64,000 bases of DNA. Source: JACMLD01 sp039919885 (GTDB lineage Bacteria > Bacteroidota > Bacteroidia > Chitinophagales > Chitinophagaceae). The position numbers and the translations under genes are program-made. Location: NCBI GenBank assembly GCA_039919885.1, contig JBDSEV010000066.1, positions 1 to 64,000 of the forward strand, given 5' to 3'. Below are positions 28,009-36,973 of the stretch, in pieces. A model generated the notes under the pieces. The model was given only the letters and a program-made list of their open reading frames with translations, had not been told where the DNA came from and did no database searches. The first letter of the stretch is position 1. The number at the start of each line of letters is the position of its first letter.

Positions 28009-30852
28009 ATGAAGCTTCAGAAATCTCTTTTGCTTATTGTGATTATTATTTTTTCTGCACAATTCCTCTTTGCACAAAAACAAACGGTAACGGGTAAAAT
28101 AACCGATGCCAAAAACGGCGAACCGCTGAGCGGCGTATCCATTAAAATCAAATATTCAAAAACCGGTGGCACCATTACCAGCAAGGAGGGTACTTTTTCC
28201 GTAAACGCAAACCCATCGGATGTGCTGGAAATAAGCTCGGTTGGTTTCAAAACAGAAACGGTTGCGCTCAATGGCAGCACCAACATTACTGTTAATCTTA
28301 CGGTGGCTACAGAAGAATTAAGTGAAGTGGTATTTGTGGGTTCCCGCGGTGCCGCGCGTGCCAAAATAGAAACACCGGTGCCGGTTGATATCATCAAAAT
28401 AAACCAGGTTGGATTGCCTACCGCAAAAATGGATCTTACCTCCGTGTTAAATTACGCGGCGCCTTCTTTTAACTACAATAAGCAAAGCGGTGCTGATGGC
28501 GCTGACCACGTAGACCTGGGCACCTTGCGGGGGCTCGGACCGGATCAAACGCTGGTGCTGATCAATGGAAAAAGAAGACACCAGACTGCATTTGTTGCAT
28601 TGTTTGGTACACGTGGCCGTGGCAATTCTGGGGTTGACCTGAATGCCTTTCCTGAAGCAGCAGTTGACCGGATAGAAATTCTGCGCGATGGCGCTTCTGC
28701 GCAGTATGGCTCAGACGCGATGGCGGGTGTAATTAATATCATTCTAAAAATAGACATCAACCACTGGACAATTAACAGTGGCTGGAGTGGCTATTACGAT
28801 ACAAAAAACAACGCAAGAAAATTCAATGCAGGCAACCAGTATTATGCGGGTAACGCCATTGATGGCGGTACGTATACCCTCTCTGTAAACAATGGATTCG
28901 CAATCGGCAAAAACGGGGGCTTTGTGAATATTTCCGCTGATTTCTTAAGACAGGCGAAAACTTACCGGCAGGCAGATACTACCAACCCGCAGCTGGACAA
29001 ACACTCACTGGTATACATTAATAATGGCCGCAGGGCATTTGGCGACGGATCGGTTACTACTGGAGGCGTTATGTACAATATGGAAATCCCTTTCAGCGCA
29101 AGCAAAAAAACCAGTTTTTATTCTTTTGGGGGATACAATTACAAAGCCTCTGATGCTTTTGCCTATTCCCGTAATTACAGCGCAAAGCCGGAGCGCTTTC
29201 CAACGGATGCTGGCGGCAACCTGATTTTTGTCTCAGATATTATGCGCACCAGCAATGACGGTGAGACCTATTACAATCCGCATATTCAAACCCATATCAA
29301 AGACATCTCCCTGGCGCTGGGAATCAAAGGAGATGCGGGGAATGGCTGGGGATGGGATTTGAGCAATACGATTGGAAGAAATGATTTTCATTATTACGGT
29401 GACAAAACTTTTAATGCTTCTATAATTGGTAAGTCCACCCCCAATCATTTTGATGACGGCGGATTTAACTTTTTACAAAATACCACCAACCTGGATTTCA
29501 ACAAATCATTTAAATCCGTTGGGGAAGGGCTTGTGCTCGGCGTGGGTGCGGAATTCAGGTATGAAAAATATGGCATCTATAGCGGTGAAGAATTATCCTA
29601 TACAAACTATGACGCAAGCGGCGTGCAAGCTTCCGGCTCGCAGGGATTTCCAGGTTTCAGCAAGACGGATGCGGTAAGTGCGAACCGTAATAATGTGGGT
29701 GTGTATGCAGATGCTGCCATGGACGTCACCAACAAATGGCTGGTAGATGCCGCGGTTCGGTTTGAAAATTATTCTGATTTTGGCGCGGTGTTAACAGGTA
29801 AACTGGCCACCCGGTACAAGCTTGCGTCCAATTTTAATATCCGCGGTTCTATAAGTACAGGGTTTAGAGCCCCATCGCTAGCACAAATACATTTCAGTAA
29901 CACGCTTACCTCGTTCAGCGGTGGGCAACTGGTGCAGTCGCTGATAGCACCCAATACCAGCGCCATCGCCAGGGCGGCGGGCATCCCGGATCTCAAGGAA
30001 GAAACGTCTGTTAACGGCAGCCTCGGTTTCTCGTGGAAGCCTGTAAAAAACTTTACTTTAACGCTCGACGGGTACGTGGTAAAAGTAAAAGATCGCGTGG
30101 TGCTCTCCGGTTTGTTCAGCAAAGATGACCCTACGCTTTCACCAGCTTTTACTTCGCAATTTCCTCCAGATGTTTCTACTGCACAATTTTTTGCCAATGC
30201 GGTCAATACTACCAATACCGGCCTTGACATTGTGGCGGATTATACCATCCGGTGGAGAAAAAGCAATCTTAAAATACTGCTGGCCGGCAATATCCAAAAG
30301 ATAACAATAGATGAGATTCATGTGCCTTCCGTGCTTAATGACACCAAGCTGCACCGGAAAACGTTTTACAGCGACAGGGAAGAAGCTTTCCTGAAAGCGT
30401 CGGCGCCAAAAGGAAAATGGTCACTTGGGCTTGATTATACAAAAGATAAGCTGGGCTTCGGTGCGCATTTAACTTATTATGGAAAAATAGCCTTGCTGGG
30501 TTTTGGCGATGGCGCTGCACCGGATCCGGCTGATCCGCTCGGCTACGATAACCCCAATTACTCCGGCATTAATCCGCGGGTACCATCTGATGCAGACGGC
30601 AGTGTCTATTTACCGGAGGTGTTCAACTACAATAAAAAAGTGACGGTTGATCTATATGCTTCCTACAAAATTTGTAAAAGCCTGAGCCTGTTTGCGGGCG
30701 CGGACAATGTATTCAACGTGCATCCTAATCTGGGCGTTAACCCGCTGGCAAAAGGCTATGCCCAGGATAATGAAAGTGGCGGTCCATGGGATTCTGTGCA
30801 GATGGGTTTCAATGGCCGCCGGTTGTTTGGTAAACTGGCATTCAATTTTTGA
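28009..30852 (+). CDS. TonB-dependent receptor
   Basis: A 947-residue outer-membrane receptor. Order: signal peptide (1-22, ending LFAQ), carboxypeptidase-regulatory-like beta domain (about 25-105), plug (about 115-245, with TLVLINGKRRHQTAF and RIEILRDGASAQYGSDAMAG), and a 22-strand barrel ending in Phe. The plug has DLGTLRGLGPDQTLVLINGK, typical of siderophore, vitamin or small-compound receptors rather than SusC. No SusD-like gene is adjacent, which fits. The substrate is not known. It is monocistronic with a strong terminator. Confidence 0.95.
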   Translation: MKLQKSLLLIVIIIFSAQFLFAQKQTVTGKITDAKNGEPLSGVSIKIKYSKTGGTITSKEGTFSVNANPSDVLEISSVGFKTETVALNGSTNITVNLTVATEELSEVVFVGSRGAARAKIETPVPVDIIKINQVGLPTAKMDLTSVLNYAAPSFNYNKQSGADGADHVDLGTLRGLGPDQTLVLINGKRRHQTAFVALFGTRGRGNSGVDLNAFPEAAVDRIEILRDGASAQYGSDAMAGVINIILKIDINHWTINSGWSGYYDTKNNARKFNAGNQYYAGNAIDGGTYTLSVNNGFAIGKNGGFVNISADFLRQAKTYRQADTTNPQLDKHSLVYINNGRRAFGDGSVTTGGVMYNMEIPFSASKKTSFYSFGGYNYKASDAFAYSRNYSAKPERFPTDAGGNLIFVSDIMRTSNDGETYYNPHIQTHIKDISLALGIKGDAGNGWGWDLSNTIGRNDFHYYGDKTFNASIIGKSTPNHFDDGGFNFLQNTTNLDFNKSFKSVGEGLVLGVGAEFRYEKYGIYSGEELSYTNYDASGVQASGSQGFPGFSKTDAVSANRNNVGVYADAAMDVTNKWLVDAAVRFENYSDFGAVLTGKLATRYKLASNFNIRGSISTGFRAPSLAQIHFSNTLTSFSGGQLVQSLIAPNTSAIARAAGIPDLKEETSVNGSLGFSWKPVKNFTLTLDGYVVKVKDRVVLSGLFSKDDPTLSPAFTSQFPPDVSTAQFFANAVNTTNTGLDIVADYTIRWRKSNLKILLAGNIQKITIDEIHVPSVLNDTKLHRKTFYSDREEAFLKASAPKGKWSLGLDYTKDKLGFGAHLTYYGKIALLGFGDGAAPDPADPLGYDNPNYSGINPRVPSDADGSVYLPEVFNYNKKVTVDLYASYKICKSLSLFAGADNVFNVHPNLGVNPLAKGYAQDNESGGPWDSVQMGFNGRRLFGKLAFNF

Positions 30853-30868
30853 TGCGGCGAAATTTTTT

Positions 30869-30908
30869 ATAATAAAACAGCCCCGGTTTGTCCGGGGCTG
30901 TTTTATTA
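30869..30908. terminator. Bidirectional terminator
   Basis: A long stem (AATAAAACAGCCCCGG paired with CCGGGGCTGTTTTATT) with a 5-base loop, followed by T-rich sequence on both strands. It ends the TonB receptor gene and probably the response regulator gene that comes the other way. Confidence 0.9.
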
Positions 30909-30930
30909 TAAAAATGCTTAATCGTAATTT

Positions 30931-31602
30931 TTATTTAACTGCAGCGGTATACAAGTCATTTTTGATGGCATAGATAATTATACCGGCCGTATTTTTAGCA
31001 TTCATTTTCTCCAACATTTTCATGCGCAACCCTTCTACTGTTCGCACGCTTAAAAAAACTTTTGCAGCAATTTCTTTATTGGTGAGTCCGTCGCAAATGT
31101 ATATGATGATCTCTTTTTCCCGGTCGGTAAACTCCGGCCGTACCTGGTGTTTATATGGGTTGAATTTACTGCGCGCTACCATCTGTGCCAGCTTGTGCGA
31201 GGTATGCCTGCAGTAATACGGCTCGTTATTGTATACCGCCTTTACGGCGTCTACCATTTCGTGTTTGTCTGCATTTTTTAGCAGGTATCCCTTAGCGCCC
31301 GCTTCCAGCATATCAACAATCAGGTCGTCCTCGTCGAACATGGTTAATGCAATAATGCCAATGGTAGGGTAGTGTTCTGAAATATGTTTGGCAGCAGCTG
31401 CACCGTCCATGCGGGGCATTTTTATATCGGTTATTACAACATCTGGTTTTAAGAGCTTTATGTGTTCAATCAGTTCCCTGCCGTCTTCTGCTTCGGCCAG
31501 CAGATCTATTTCCGGCTGTTTCTGCAACATCAGCCGCAGGCCATCCCTGAAGATCTCATGATCGTCAGCAATAATAACTTTAATGGTGCCATATGTGTGC
31601 AT
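30931..31602 (-). CDS. LuxR/NarL-family response regulator
   Basis: A 223-residue protein: receiver domain (3-120, acidic pocket DDHE and phospho-Asp in DVVITDIKMPRMDG) and a LuxR helix-turn-helix (about 155-215; GLTNKEIAAKVFLSVRTVEGLRMKM). It acts as a DNA-binding transcription factor when phosphorylated. I start at the ATG at 31602; a TTG at 31608 is also in frame. The histidine kinase gene stops 11 bases upstream, so they form a two-component pair. Confidence 0.93.
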   Translation of the reverse strand: MHTYGTIKVIIADDHEIFRDGLRLMLQKQPEIDLLAEAEDGRELIEHIKLLKPDVVITDIKMPRMDGAAAAKHISEHYPTIGIIALTMFDEDDLIVDMLEAGAKGYLLKNADKHEMVDAVKAVYNNEPYYCRHTSHKLAQMVARSKFNPYKHQVRPEFTDREKEIIIYICDGLTNKEIAAKVFLSVRTVEGLRMKMLEKMNAKNTAGIIIYAIKNDLYTAAVK

Positions 31603-31613
31603 AAACAACTTTT

Positions 31614-32360
31614 CTATACGGGAATTTCAATGGTATAAGCGGTTCCCTTTTCCGGGGTGGAGACACAGTTGAAGTCCCCGCCCATCACTTCGGTGCGGCT
31701 CTGCAAATTACGAAGTCCCAGCCCGGAATTATCACGAATTTTAGAAAAATAGTCGAATCCCACGCCGTTGTCCGCTGTCATCAAGAAAAGGCGATCATCT
31801 TGTATGCTTATCTTAATGATTAACATAGAGGCTTTGGCGTGCTTCAGTGTATTGTGGGTGATTTCCTGCACGATGCGGTACAGGTTGATTTCCTTATCCT
31901 GGGGCAGCTGCAGATCCTGCTCACATATAAATTTTACCGGTAATTTGTAGGTATCCTGGCTGTTATCAATAAATTCCACAATCGCGTTTTTTAAACCTTT
32001 ACGCAACAGGGTATTGGGCATCAGGTCGTTGGAGATTTCCCTGAGTTTGGTAATAATGCTGTCTATGTAGAGGCTGGATTTACCAATGATTTGGAGGTCG
32101 CCCGGGTCAAGGGTTTCAAGGTTGTTGATCTGAAGTTTTACGGCAGATAGCAGGGGACCGAGTTCATCATGCAAATCTGCGGCAATCCGTTTTCGCTCAT
32201 TCTCCAGGGTGTCTATTTCGGCGCGTATCCGTTCTTTGTGCATGCGGAGGCTGCGCCGCTGGTAGCGGATAGCGGTAATAATGAAATAAAGCAGGACTAC
32301 GCCCGTAATTATCACAATGATTACAAGAGACTGGTAATATTCTTTTTCCTTGGGATCCAT
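31614..32360 (-). CDS. Sensor histidine kinase (HisKA_3 type)
   Basis: A 248-residue kinase with one N-terminal transmembrane helix (about 10-30), a short coiled linker, the DHp H-box IAADLHDELGPLLSAVKLQ and an ATPase domain with NTLKHAKA, DNGVGFD and GLGLRNL. No extracellular sensor domain exists, so sensing probably needs a partner, possibly the membrane protein or lipoprotein upstream. Its start overlaps the upstream membrane protein gene by 40 bases, which suggests translational coupling. It pairs with the adjacent NarL-type regulator. Confidence 0.93.
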   Translation of the reverse strand: MDPKEKEYYQSLVIIVIITGVVLLYFIITAIRYQRRSLRMHKERIRAEIDTLENERKRIAADLHDELGPLLSAVKLQINNLETLDPGDLQIIGKSSLYIDSIITKLREISNDLMPNTLLRKGLKNAIVEFIDNSQDTYKLPVKFICEQDLQLPQDKEINLYRIVQEITHNTLKHAKASMLIIKISIQDDRLFLMTADNGVGFDYFSKIRDNSGLGLRNLQSRTEVMGGDFNCVSTPEKGTAYTIEIPV

Positions 32361-32980
32361 ATTACAGCTACTGCGTACAAAAGGTTAACCAATACATTTG
32401 AATAATTATTTATTTTTTGCAGACTTCTTAAAAACGGCTGACTGATATTTAAGAACAAGTTGGCTGATAAATCTGTTGCACGGGTTACGATAAAAAATGA
32501 ATAAAATATGATGATCCCGATGCATATCCAGAACCTGGCATTTGTAAAAATATTTACGCGTTCCTGCACTACAATTTTATTAAATGCGGTAACACTAAAA
32601 AAAATTAGGGTGGCAGAATAGAGAAGCAGGTAAGGGTTGTTTATATGTGAAAAACCGGTTATAAAAAAAGTAATGATCATCCATACCAAACAAGCGGTGA
32701 AAATTATTAATAAAAACCATTTCCGCTTTTTATTAAATAATCCCCAGTTATGAAAAAGCCACGCAAACAAACAAAAATCAATGATAGAAAATATGTTGAT
32801 CAATTGTATTGTTTCAACTGAATATTTGTGCATTCCATTAATAACCTCAACTAAAAAAACAATAATAATATTGTAAATAAAAGGATAGTAAGCTGCGTCA
32901 ATAACACGCCATCTTACTATCCCTATAATAACGGAAATGACAATACTCATGCTAAATGCAAACCTCAGTATATCGTTCAT
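32321..32980 (-). CDS. Polytopic membrane protein in a two-component operon
   Basis: A 219-residue protein with about six hydrophobic helices and little else; it is rich in Ile and Phe. I start it at the ATG at 32980 (MNDILRFAFSM), because earlier ATGs (33052, 33070) overlap the upstream lipoprotein gene. Its stop lies 40 bases inside the kinase gene. The kinase has no sensor domain, so this protein may be the input part, or it may regulate the kinase. It has no family match that I know. Confidence 0.75.
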   Translation of the reverse strand: MNDILRFAFSMSIVISVIIGIVRWRVIDAAYYPFIYNIIIVFLVEVINGMHKYSVETIQLINIFSIIDFCLFAWLFHNWGLFNKKRKWFLLIIFTACLVWMIITFFITGFSHINNPYLLLYSATLIFFSVTAFNKIVVQERVNIFTNARFWICIGIIIFYSFFIVTRATDLSANLFLNISQPFLRSLQKINNYSNVLVNLLYAVAVIWIPRKKNITSLL

Positions 32981-33017
32981 TTGCTTTACAATGAAACTTT
33001 TAATGTGATTCGCGCAT

Positions 33018-33536
33018 TTATTCAACTGTCGATCCAACGCAGCATTGTCCATATTCCAGGCCAACTTCATCTTGTGTTAACCGGGTGCCCGCCTTGCTTG
33101 AACTGCGGCTGATAAACAGGTCTTTTCCCTGGCTGTCGGTTCCTACCAATATCAGGCGTAATTCTTTCTTTTTGGTACTGCCCTGGGTGACGCCATAATA
33201 AATGCGGATGCCCACACATTTGGGATCTTTCAATAAATCCAGCAGGGCTGTCTTATTAAAACCTTCGGACTCGGTGATAAAGATATCCGGGTTTTTTGTT
33301 CTGAAACTGTCAGCGTTGAAGCTTCTGCGGAACTGCATGATTTCACTTTTTGGTATAAAGTGTTCAATTTTTGCCAGTGCGGATGTATCCGGCAGGTTGG
33401 GTATAAAAACGCCGCTGTCATTTCCCTTTCCTCCGCCGGGCGCATTGTTGTTACAGGAGGCCAGCAGCAGGGCAGACATGCAAACAGCAGTCAGTAAAGT
33501 AAAAGCAGGAATGGATGGTTTTGTAATCTTAAACAT
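33018..33536 (-). CDS. Lipoprotein of unknown function, first gene of the signalling operon
   Basis: A 172-residue exported lipoprotein with a signal peptide ending in LLASC. The mature part has a Gly-rich linker (APGGGKGNDSG), then a globular domain of about 120 residues ending in CC plus acidic residues. No known family. Four genes in tight order follow one direction (lipoprotein, membrane protein, kinase, regulator), so it may be a periplasmic sensor or ligand-binding partner. Confidence 0.75.
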   Translation of the reverse strand: MFKITKPSIPAFTLLTAVCMSALLLASCNNNAPGGGKGNDSGVFIPNLPDTSALAKIEHFIPKSEIMQFRRSFNADSFRTKNPDIFITESEGFNKTALLDLLKDPKCVGIRIYYGVTQGSTKKKELRLILVGTDSQGKDLFISRSSSKAGTRLTQDEVGLEYGQCCVGSTVE

Positions 33537-33603
33537 AACGGTAGTTTTAAAAGTTAATATTGCTCAAAAATACCCAGCTGCCCTTACCGTTCCATACGTA
33601 GAA

Positions 33604-33645
33604 CTACTTAAATTGTACAGTGCAGGTACTGCTAAGTTTAAGTAG
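33604..33645. repeat. Long inverted repeat upstream of the signalling operon
   Basis: CTACTTAAA (33604-33612) and TTTAAGTAG (33637-33645) are a perfect 9-bp inverted pair, with an inner CAGT/ACTG pair, so the region can form a nested hairpin. A related TTGTACAG copy lies at 33654-33661. It sits between the divergent lipoprotein gene and a small hypothetical gene, where an operator would lie. Confidence 0.5.
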
Positions 33646-33777
33646 GACTGTCATTGTACAGGATTATTAAAACGTGCAATTTTGAAAAATCATAGCGGCA
33701 CGCACCCAGGCTGTTGTGCAGAACCCCCTCGTAGAAAAGGAACAGATCGTATATAGTAAACCTTTAAAAAGATTTTT

Positions 33778-34047
33778 ATGAGACAGCAATCACCTGCCGC
33801 TGGCAAAAGAGACACCGGCAAAACACCTACACCAACTTATTTGCGCATGTCACTGAAACCTGCAATGGGAGATTCAGTGGAAGTAATGGAAGTATATTAC
33901 CGGGAGCGCATCCAGTCTTTTAAGACCATGATGGAGCATATGAATGTATTGGAAGATGCACCGGAAATTGAATTTCTGTGCCGCGAAATTATAGAAGGAC
34001 GCAGCATGCTCGTTAAACTGGCTGCTCAAAAAAAGTATTCGGCCTGA
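33778..34047 (+). CDS. Small hypothetical protein
   Basis: An 89-residue soluble protein with no signal peptide. After a polar N-terminal 22 residues, the rest is mostly helical (VEVMEVYYRERIQSFKTMMEHM, then LCREIIEGRSMLVKLAAQKK) and could be a small coiled-coil or helical-bundle protein. It is divergent from the lipoprotein operon. I do not recognise the family. Confidence 0.6.
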   Translation: MRQQSPAAGKRDTGKTPTPTYLRMSLKPAMGDSVEVMEVYYRERIQSFKTMMEHMNVLEDAPEIEFLCREIIEGRSMLVKLAAQKKYSA

Positions 34048-34504
34048 TTGAAAAATGTACCCGGCCCTGTTGAAAGCGCTTACCACTGACCTCAATGGTT
34101 TCCCTCCCACACATCCCTACCTGCGTGCCCGGTCTTTTTTATTCCGGGCACGTTTATTAAAGGCGTGCAGGCTCTAATTATTCAGGCCTAAAACATCTAA
34201 AAAACCTGCCGGCACCGTTCCTTTCCTATAACATTTCAGAAATGCGTGTTATTAAAGGGAGACTATGCGTTCATCATTTTCTTTTTAAAATTTATCTTTT
34301 GATTCTGTGTTATGACAACCAATACCGTAACAAGCCGTTCAAAAGGCTGCGTGATGAGCGCCGGAGACTGGAAACAGCCCGGGTTGGACACACTTACCCG
34401 ATTAAGCTGCTATACTACTATGATGACTTCAGCGCAATCATCCCTTTTTTTGAGAGAGGCTGACTATGCTGTTTCGCTGATTCCGTTGCTGGTTCATAGG
34501 CCGC
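34048..34504. other. 457-base region with no gene I can support
   Basis: Two overlapping plus-strand frames (34242-34463 and 34312-34539) exist. The second starts ATGACAACC after a TATCTTTTG promoter-like element near 34287-34295, but the peptide lacks protein character and runs into the radical SAM gene 3' end on the other strand. I leave both out. No repeat or RNA is seen. Confidence 0.4.
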
Positions 34505-35614
34505 TCAAAACAATTTCCCCTGTTCACCGGGTCTCCTGAAAATACTGGTATTCAGGCTCCAGTCTTCTGCATTCATACCATATAATTTGCCGTACTTACG
34601 GTATTGCTGGGCCACCATTTGCGCAATACTGCCTTCGCCGCGCATGCGTACGCCCCAACGCGTATCATTTACTTTTCCGTCATGACTCTGTTCTATCAAA
34701 TGCCATACTTTGTCGGCCCTGTCGGGAAAATTTTTGTACAACCAATCGTGGAACAGCAGTTTGATTGCACCGTTGAGCCGGATAAAAGTATACGCTGTAA
34801 ATGTTGCCCCACTATCGCGCGCAGCCTTCATGATGCGCTGCATTTCATGTTCATTCAGACCTGGTATCATTGGCCCCATCATAACACCCATGCGCACACC
34901 CGCCTTGCTCAGCTCCTCAATTACTTTTAATTTTTGTTTGGCGGTAGTAGTACGTGGTTCCATTATTCTACGAAGATCTTCATTGAAAGAAGTAATAGAA
35001 ACCATAGCAGATACCAGCTGCTTTTTAGCCATTTCCTGCAATACATCTTTGTCTTTAAGTATCCACGCATTTTTGGTGAGGATGCCTACCGGCTGGTTGA
35101 ATTCGTTACATACTTCCAGCAGCCCGCGCGTGAGGCGGTATTTTTGTTCTGCGGGCTGGTAACAATCGGTATTGCCGCTGAGCATGATGGGCGCACAATC
35201 CCATTTGGGATGCATCAAAAATTTACGCAGCAACTGGGGTGCATTTTTCTTTACAATTATCTTTTGTTCAAAATCAAGCCCCGCGCTGTAACCCCAGTAT
35301 TCATGCACATTGCGGGCGTAACAATAAATACAGCCATGCTCACAACCTGCATACGGATTCATACTGTACCCCATGCCAACGTCCGGACTGTCTACTTTGT
35401 TTACGATTGTTTTGGATTCCTGTTCGATGTACTGGGTAGGAATGGCCGGATCTTCCCAGTCATCGATTCCTTCTATATGCTCCCTGGTTACTTCAGTTTT
35501 TAAAAACCGGTTCCTGGTATTTATCTGCGCGCCACGACCGGTATGGTATTGGCCATTTTCATCTTGTTGTTTCACGGATACTTTGAAATGATCCTGTTGC
35601 AATGGTTCTGACAT
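34505..35614 (-). CDS. PA0069-family radical SAM protein
   Basis: A 369-residue radical SAM enzyme of the PA0069/Rv2578c-like group, related to spore photoproduct lyase. The iron-sulfur Cys motif is in NPYAGCEHGCIYCYAR near residue 86. DCYQPAEQKYRLTRGLLE and LTKNAWILKDKDVL follow, typical of this group. The reaction is not known; DNA repair is often suggested by analogy. The ATG at 35614 is chosen over upstream starts that run through a repeat. Its location two genes from umuDC and 2H genes is worth noting. Confidence 0.9.
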   Translation of the reverse strand: MSEPLQQDHFKVSVKQQDENGQYHTGRGAQINTRNRFLKTEVTREHIEGIDDWEDPAIPTQYIEQESKTIVNKVDSPDVGMGYSMNPYAGCEHGCIYCYARNVHEYWGYSAGLDFEQKIIVKKNAPQLLRKFLMHPKWDCAPIMLSGNTDCYQPAEQKYRLTRGLLEVCNEFNQPVGILTKNAWILKDKDVLQEMAKKQLVSAMVSITSFNEDLRRIMEPRTTTAKQKLKVIEELSKAGVRMGVMMGPMIPGLNEHEMQRIMKAARDSGATFTAYTFIRLNGAIKLLFHDWLYKNFPDRADKVWHLIEQSHDGKVNDTRWGVRMRGEGSIAQMVAQQYRKYGKLYGMNAEDWSLNTSIFRRPGEQGKLF

Positions 35615-35640
35615 AAGATTTTTTTTGTTCGATTTTGTTG

Positions 35641-35702
35641 AACCACGGAGGCACGGGGACAGGGAGCTATTTCGATTTTTTAACCAGGGAGACACGGAGA
35701 CA
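35641..35702. repeat. Pair of short degenerate GGAGACACGG direct repeats
   Basis: AACCACGGAGGCACGGGGAC (35641) and AACCAGGGAGACACGGAGAC (35682) are related copies 41 bases apart. This purine-rich intergenic motif also makes the false extended N-terminus seen in the open frame of the radical SAM gene. Its role is unknown. Confidence 0.45.
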
Positions 35703-35905
35703 AAAATTAATACCGTGCTTTTTTTTACACGGCGGTTGTTTACCCGCAGCTTCACTGCCACTAATACAAGTATGGGATTTTGTGCGCCAGTCGCCTACCA
35801 GCACAGAAAGGACATTAATAATTTATCAAAAACAAACGCTATTCCCCTGTACCTGCTGGCGCAATCTTATTTCACGTTGTTCCTTTAACCTCCGGGGTCT
35901 ATTGT

Positions 35906-36319
35906 TCAAAGAATCATTCTTTTTATTCCATCCTTCATTAAGGGCACATGAAAATTTAAAATATAGCCCAGGCGTTTCCCGGTAATTTTTAAATAACTCA
36001 GCAACTGCGCTTCCCATACCGGATGGTATGCTTCACCTGCCTTTATTTCAATGATTACCAGGTTATCTACCAGCATATCAATTTTAATACCATCGGCCAC
36101 AATCATTTTATCATATACTACGGGTGCCGTTTTTTGCTTTGCAAAGAGAATGTTTCTTTTTTCCAATTCATAGCAAAAGCATTTTTCATAAACGTTTTCC
36201 TTTAATCCGGGGCCGATTGCCTTATGAATCGCAATAGCCATGCCTACGATTTCACCGGTTAGCCATTTTTCTCTTTCCGTCAACGGTTTAAAACCAATTT
36301 CCCTGCTACCCTGTATCAT
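35906..36319 (-). CDS. GxxExxY protein
   Basis: A 137-residue protein of the GxxExxY family, defined by GPGLKENVYE (the G-x-x-E-x-x-Y core at about residues 38-44) and by the IKIDMLVDNLVIIEIKA strand pair carrying D-x-x-x-E-x-K like PD-(D/E)XK nucleases. The family's function is unknown; a nuclease fold is predicted. It lies 10 bases from a 2H-family gene on the same strand and may be its partner in one transcript. Confidence 0.88.
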   Translation of the reverse strand: MIQGSREIGFKPLTEREKWLTGEIVGMAIAIHKAIGPGLKENVYEKCFCYELEKRNILFAKQKTAPVVYDKMIVADGIKIDMLVDNLVIIEIKAGEAYHPVWEAQLLSYLKITGKRLGYILNFHVPLMKDGIKRMIL

Positions 36320-36329
36320 ATGCTACGGT

Positions 36330-36947
36330 TTAACTAAACAACTCTCCCTGCTTCGTATTTACCGGCAGGTTCATAAACTCCAGTCGCTGCAATATTTGGT
36401 AGGGTTGGTTATCGCCACCGGCCTGCCTTCTCAGCAATAACATACTGTCTGCAACAAAACGACCGGTAAAACTTTTCTGGCTGTATTCCAGCCAGGCTTT
36501 TTCGTATTGCCAGGGAACCAGTTTGCGCGCAATGTTCACGTTGGGTTCATCAATAAAATGAGGTTTGTTGTCATTATTGAGTTTCATAAGCTGCTGAAAA
36601 GGACGCATTTCTTTTACCAGTTCACGAATCGGCTCCTTAGTAGTAACATTTATAAAAATGCTGTGTGATGGAAAACTGCCAAAATCTTTCAGCTCTATTT
36701 TAAACGAATGGTAGCCCATGCCCACCGTCTTCAGCCGGTTGATTAAGCGCTCTTCCATCATCGCATACTGGTGAAACTTTACCAGCGTAATATGTGGCTT
36801 TCCCCAGCGGGCGGACGGTGCCTGGTAGGTTTTATAAAATTCTTCTTTTACACTTTTTATTTTATCGCGTAGTTCTTCATGCGGATTTAATACCAGCAGG
36901 TATTCATTTATTTTATAACCGGGTAATGTTAGTGCGGATGGCTTCAT
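36330..36947 (-). CDS. 2H phosphoesterase-like (2'-5' RNA ligase family) protein, second motif degraded
   Basis: A 205-residue protein with the two-fold layout of 2H phosphoesterases. The first H-x-T motif is intact (KPHITLVKF, about residue 53). The second, normally H-x-T/S, reads PNVNIAR, lacking the His. Enzymes of this class open 2',3'-cyclic phosphates with two His residues, so this protein is likely to bind rather than cleave, or to work with another residue. It lies between a GxxExxY gene and a paralogue. Confidence 0.78.
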   Translation of the reverse strand: MKPSALTLPGYKINEYLLVLNPHEELRDKIKSVKEEFYKTYQAPSARWGKPHITLVKFHQYAMMEERLINRLKTVGMGYHSFKIELKDFGSFPSHSIFINVTTKEPIRELVKEMRPFQQLMKLNNDNKPHFIDEPNVNIARKLVPWQYEKAWLEYSQKSFTGRFVADSMLLLRRQAGGDNQPYQILQRLEFMNLPVNTKQGELFS

Positions 36948-36973
36948 AATATTTGTTTTTTTAATGAACGATA

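Noticed and set aside
34242..34539. Two small plus-strand frames after the small hypothetical gene
   Set aside because: Both lack protein-like composition; one runs into the end of a confident gene on the other strand.
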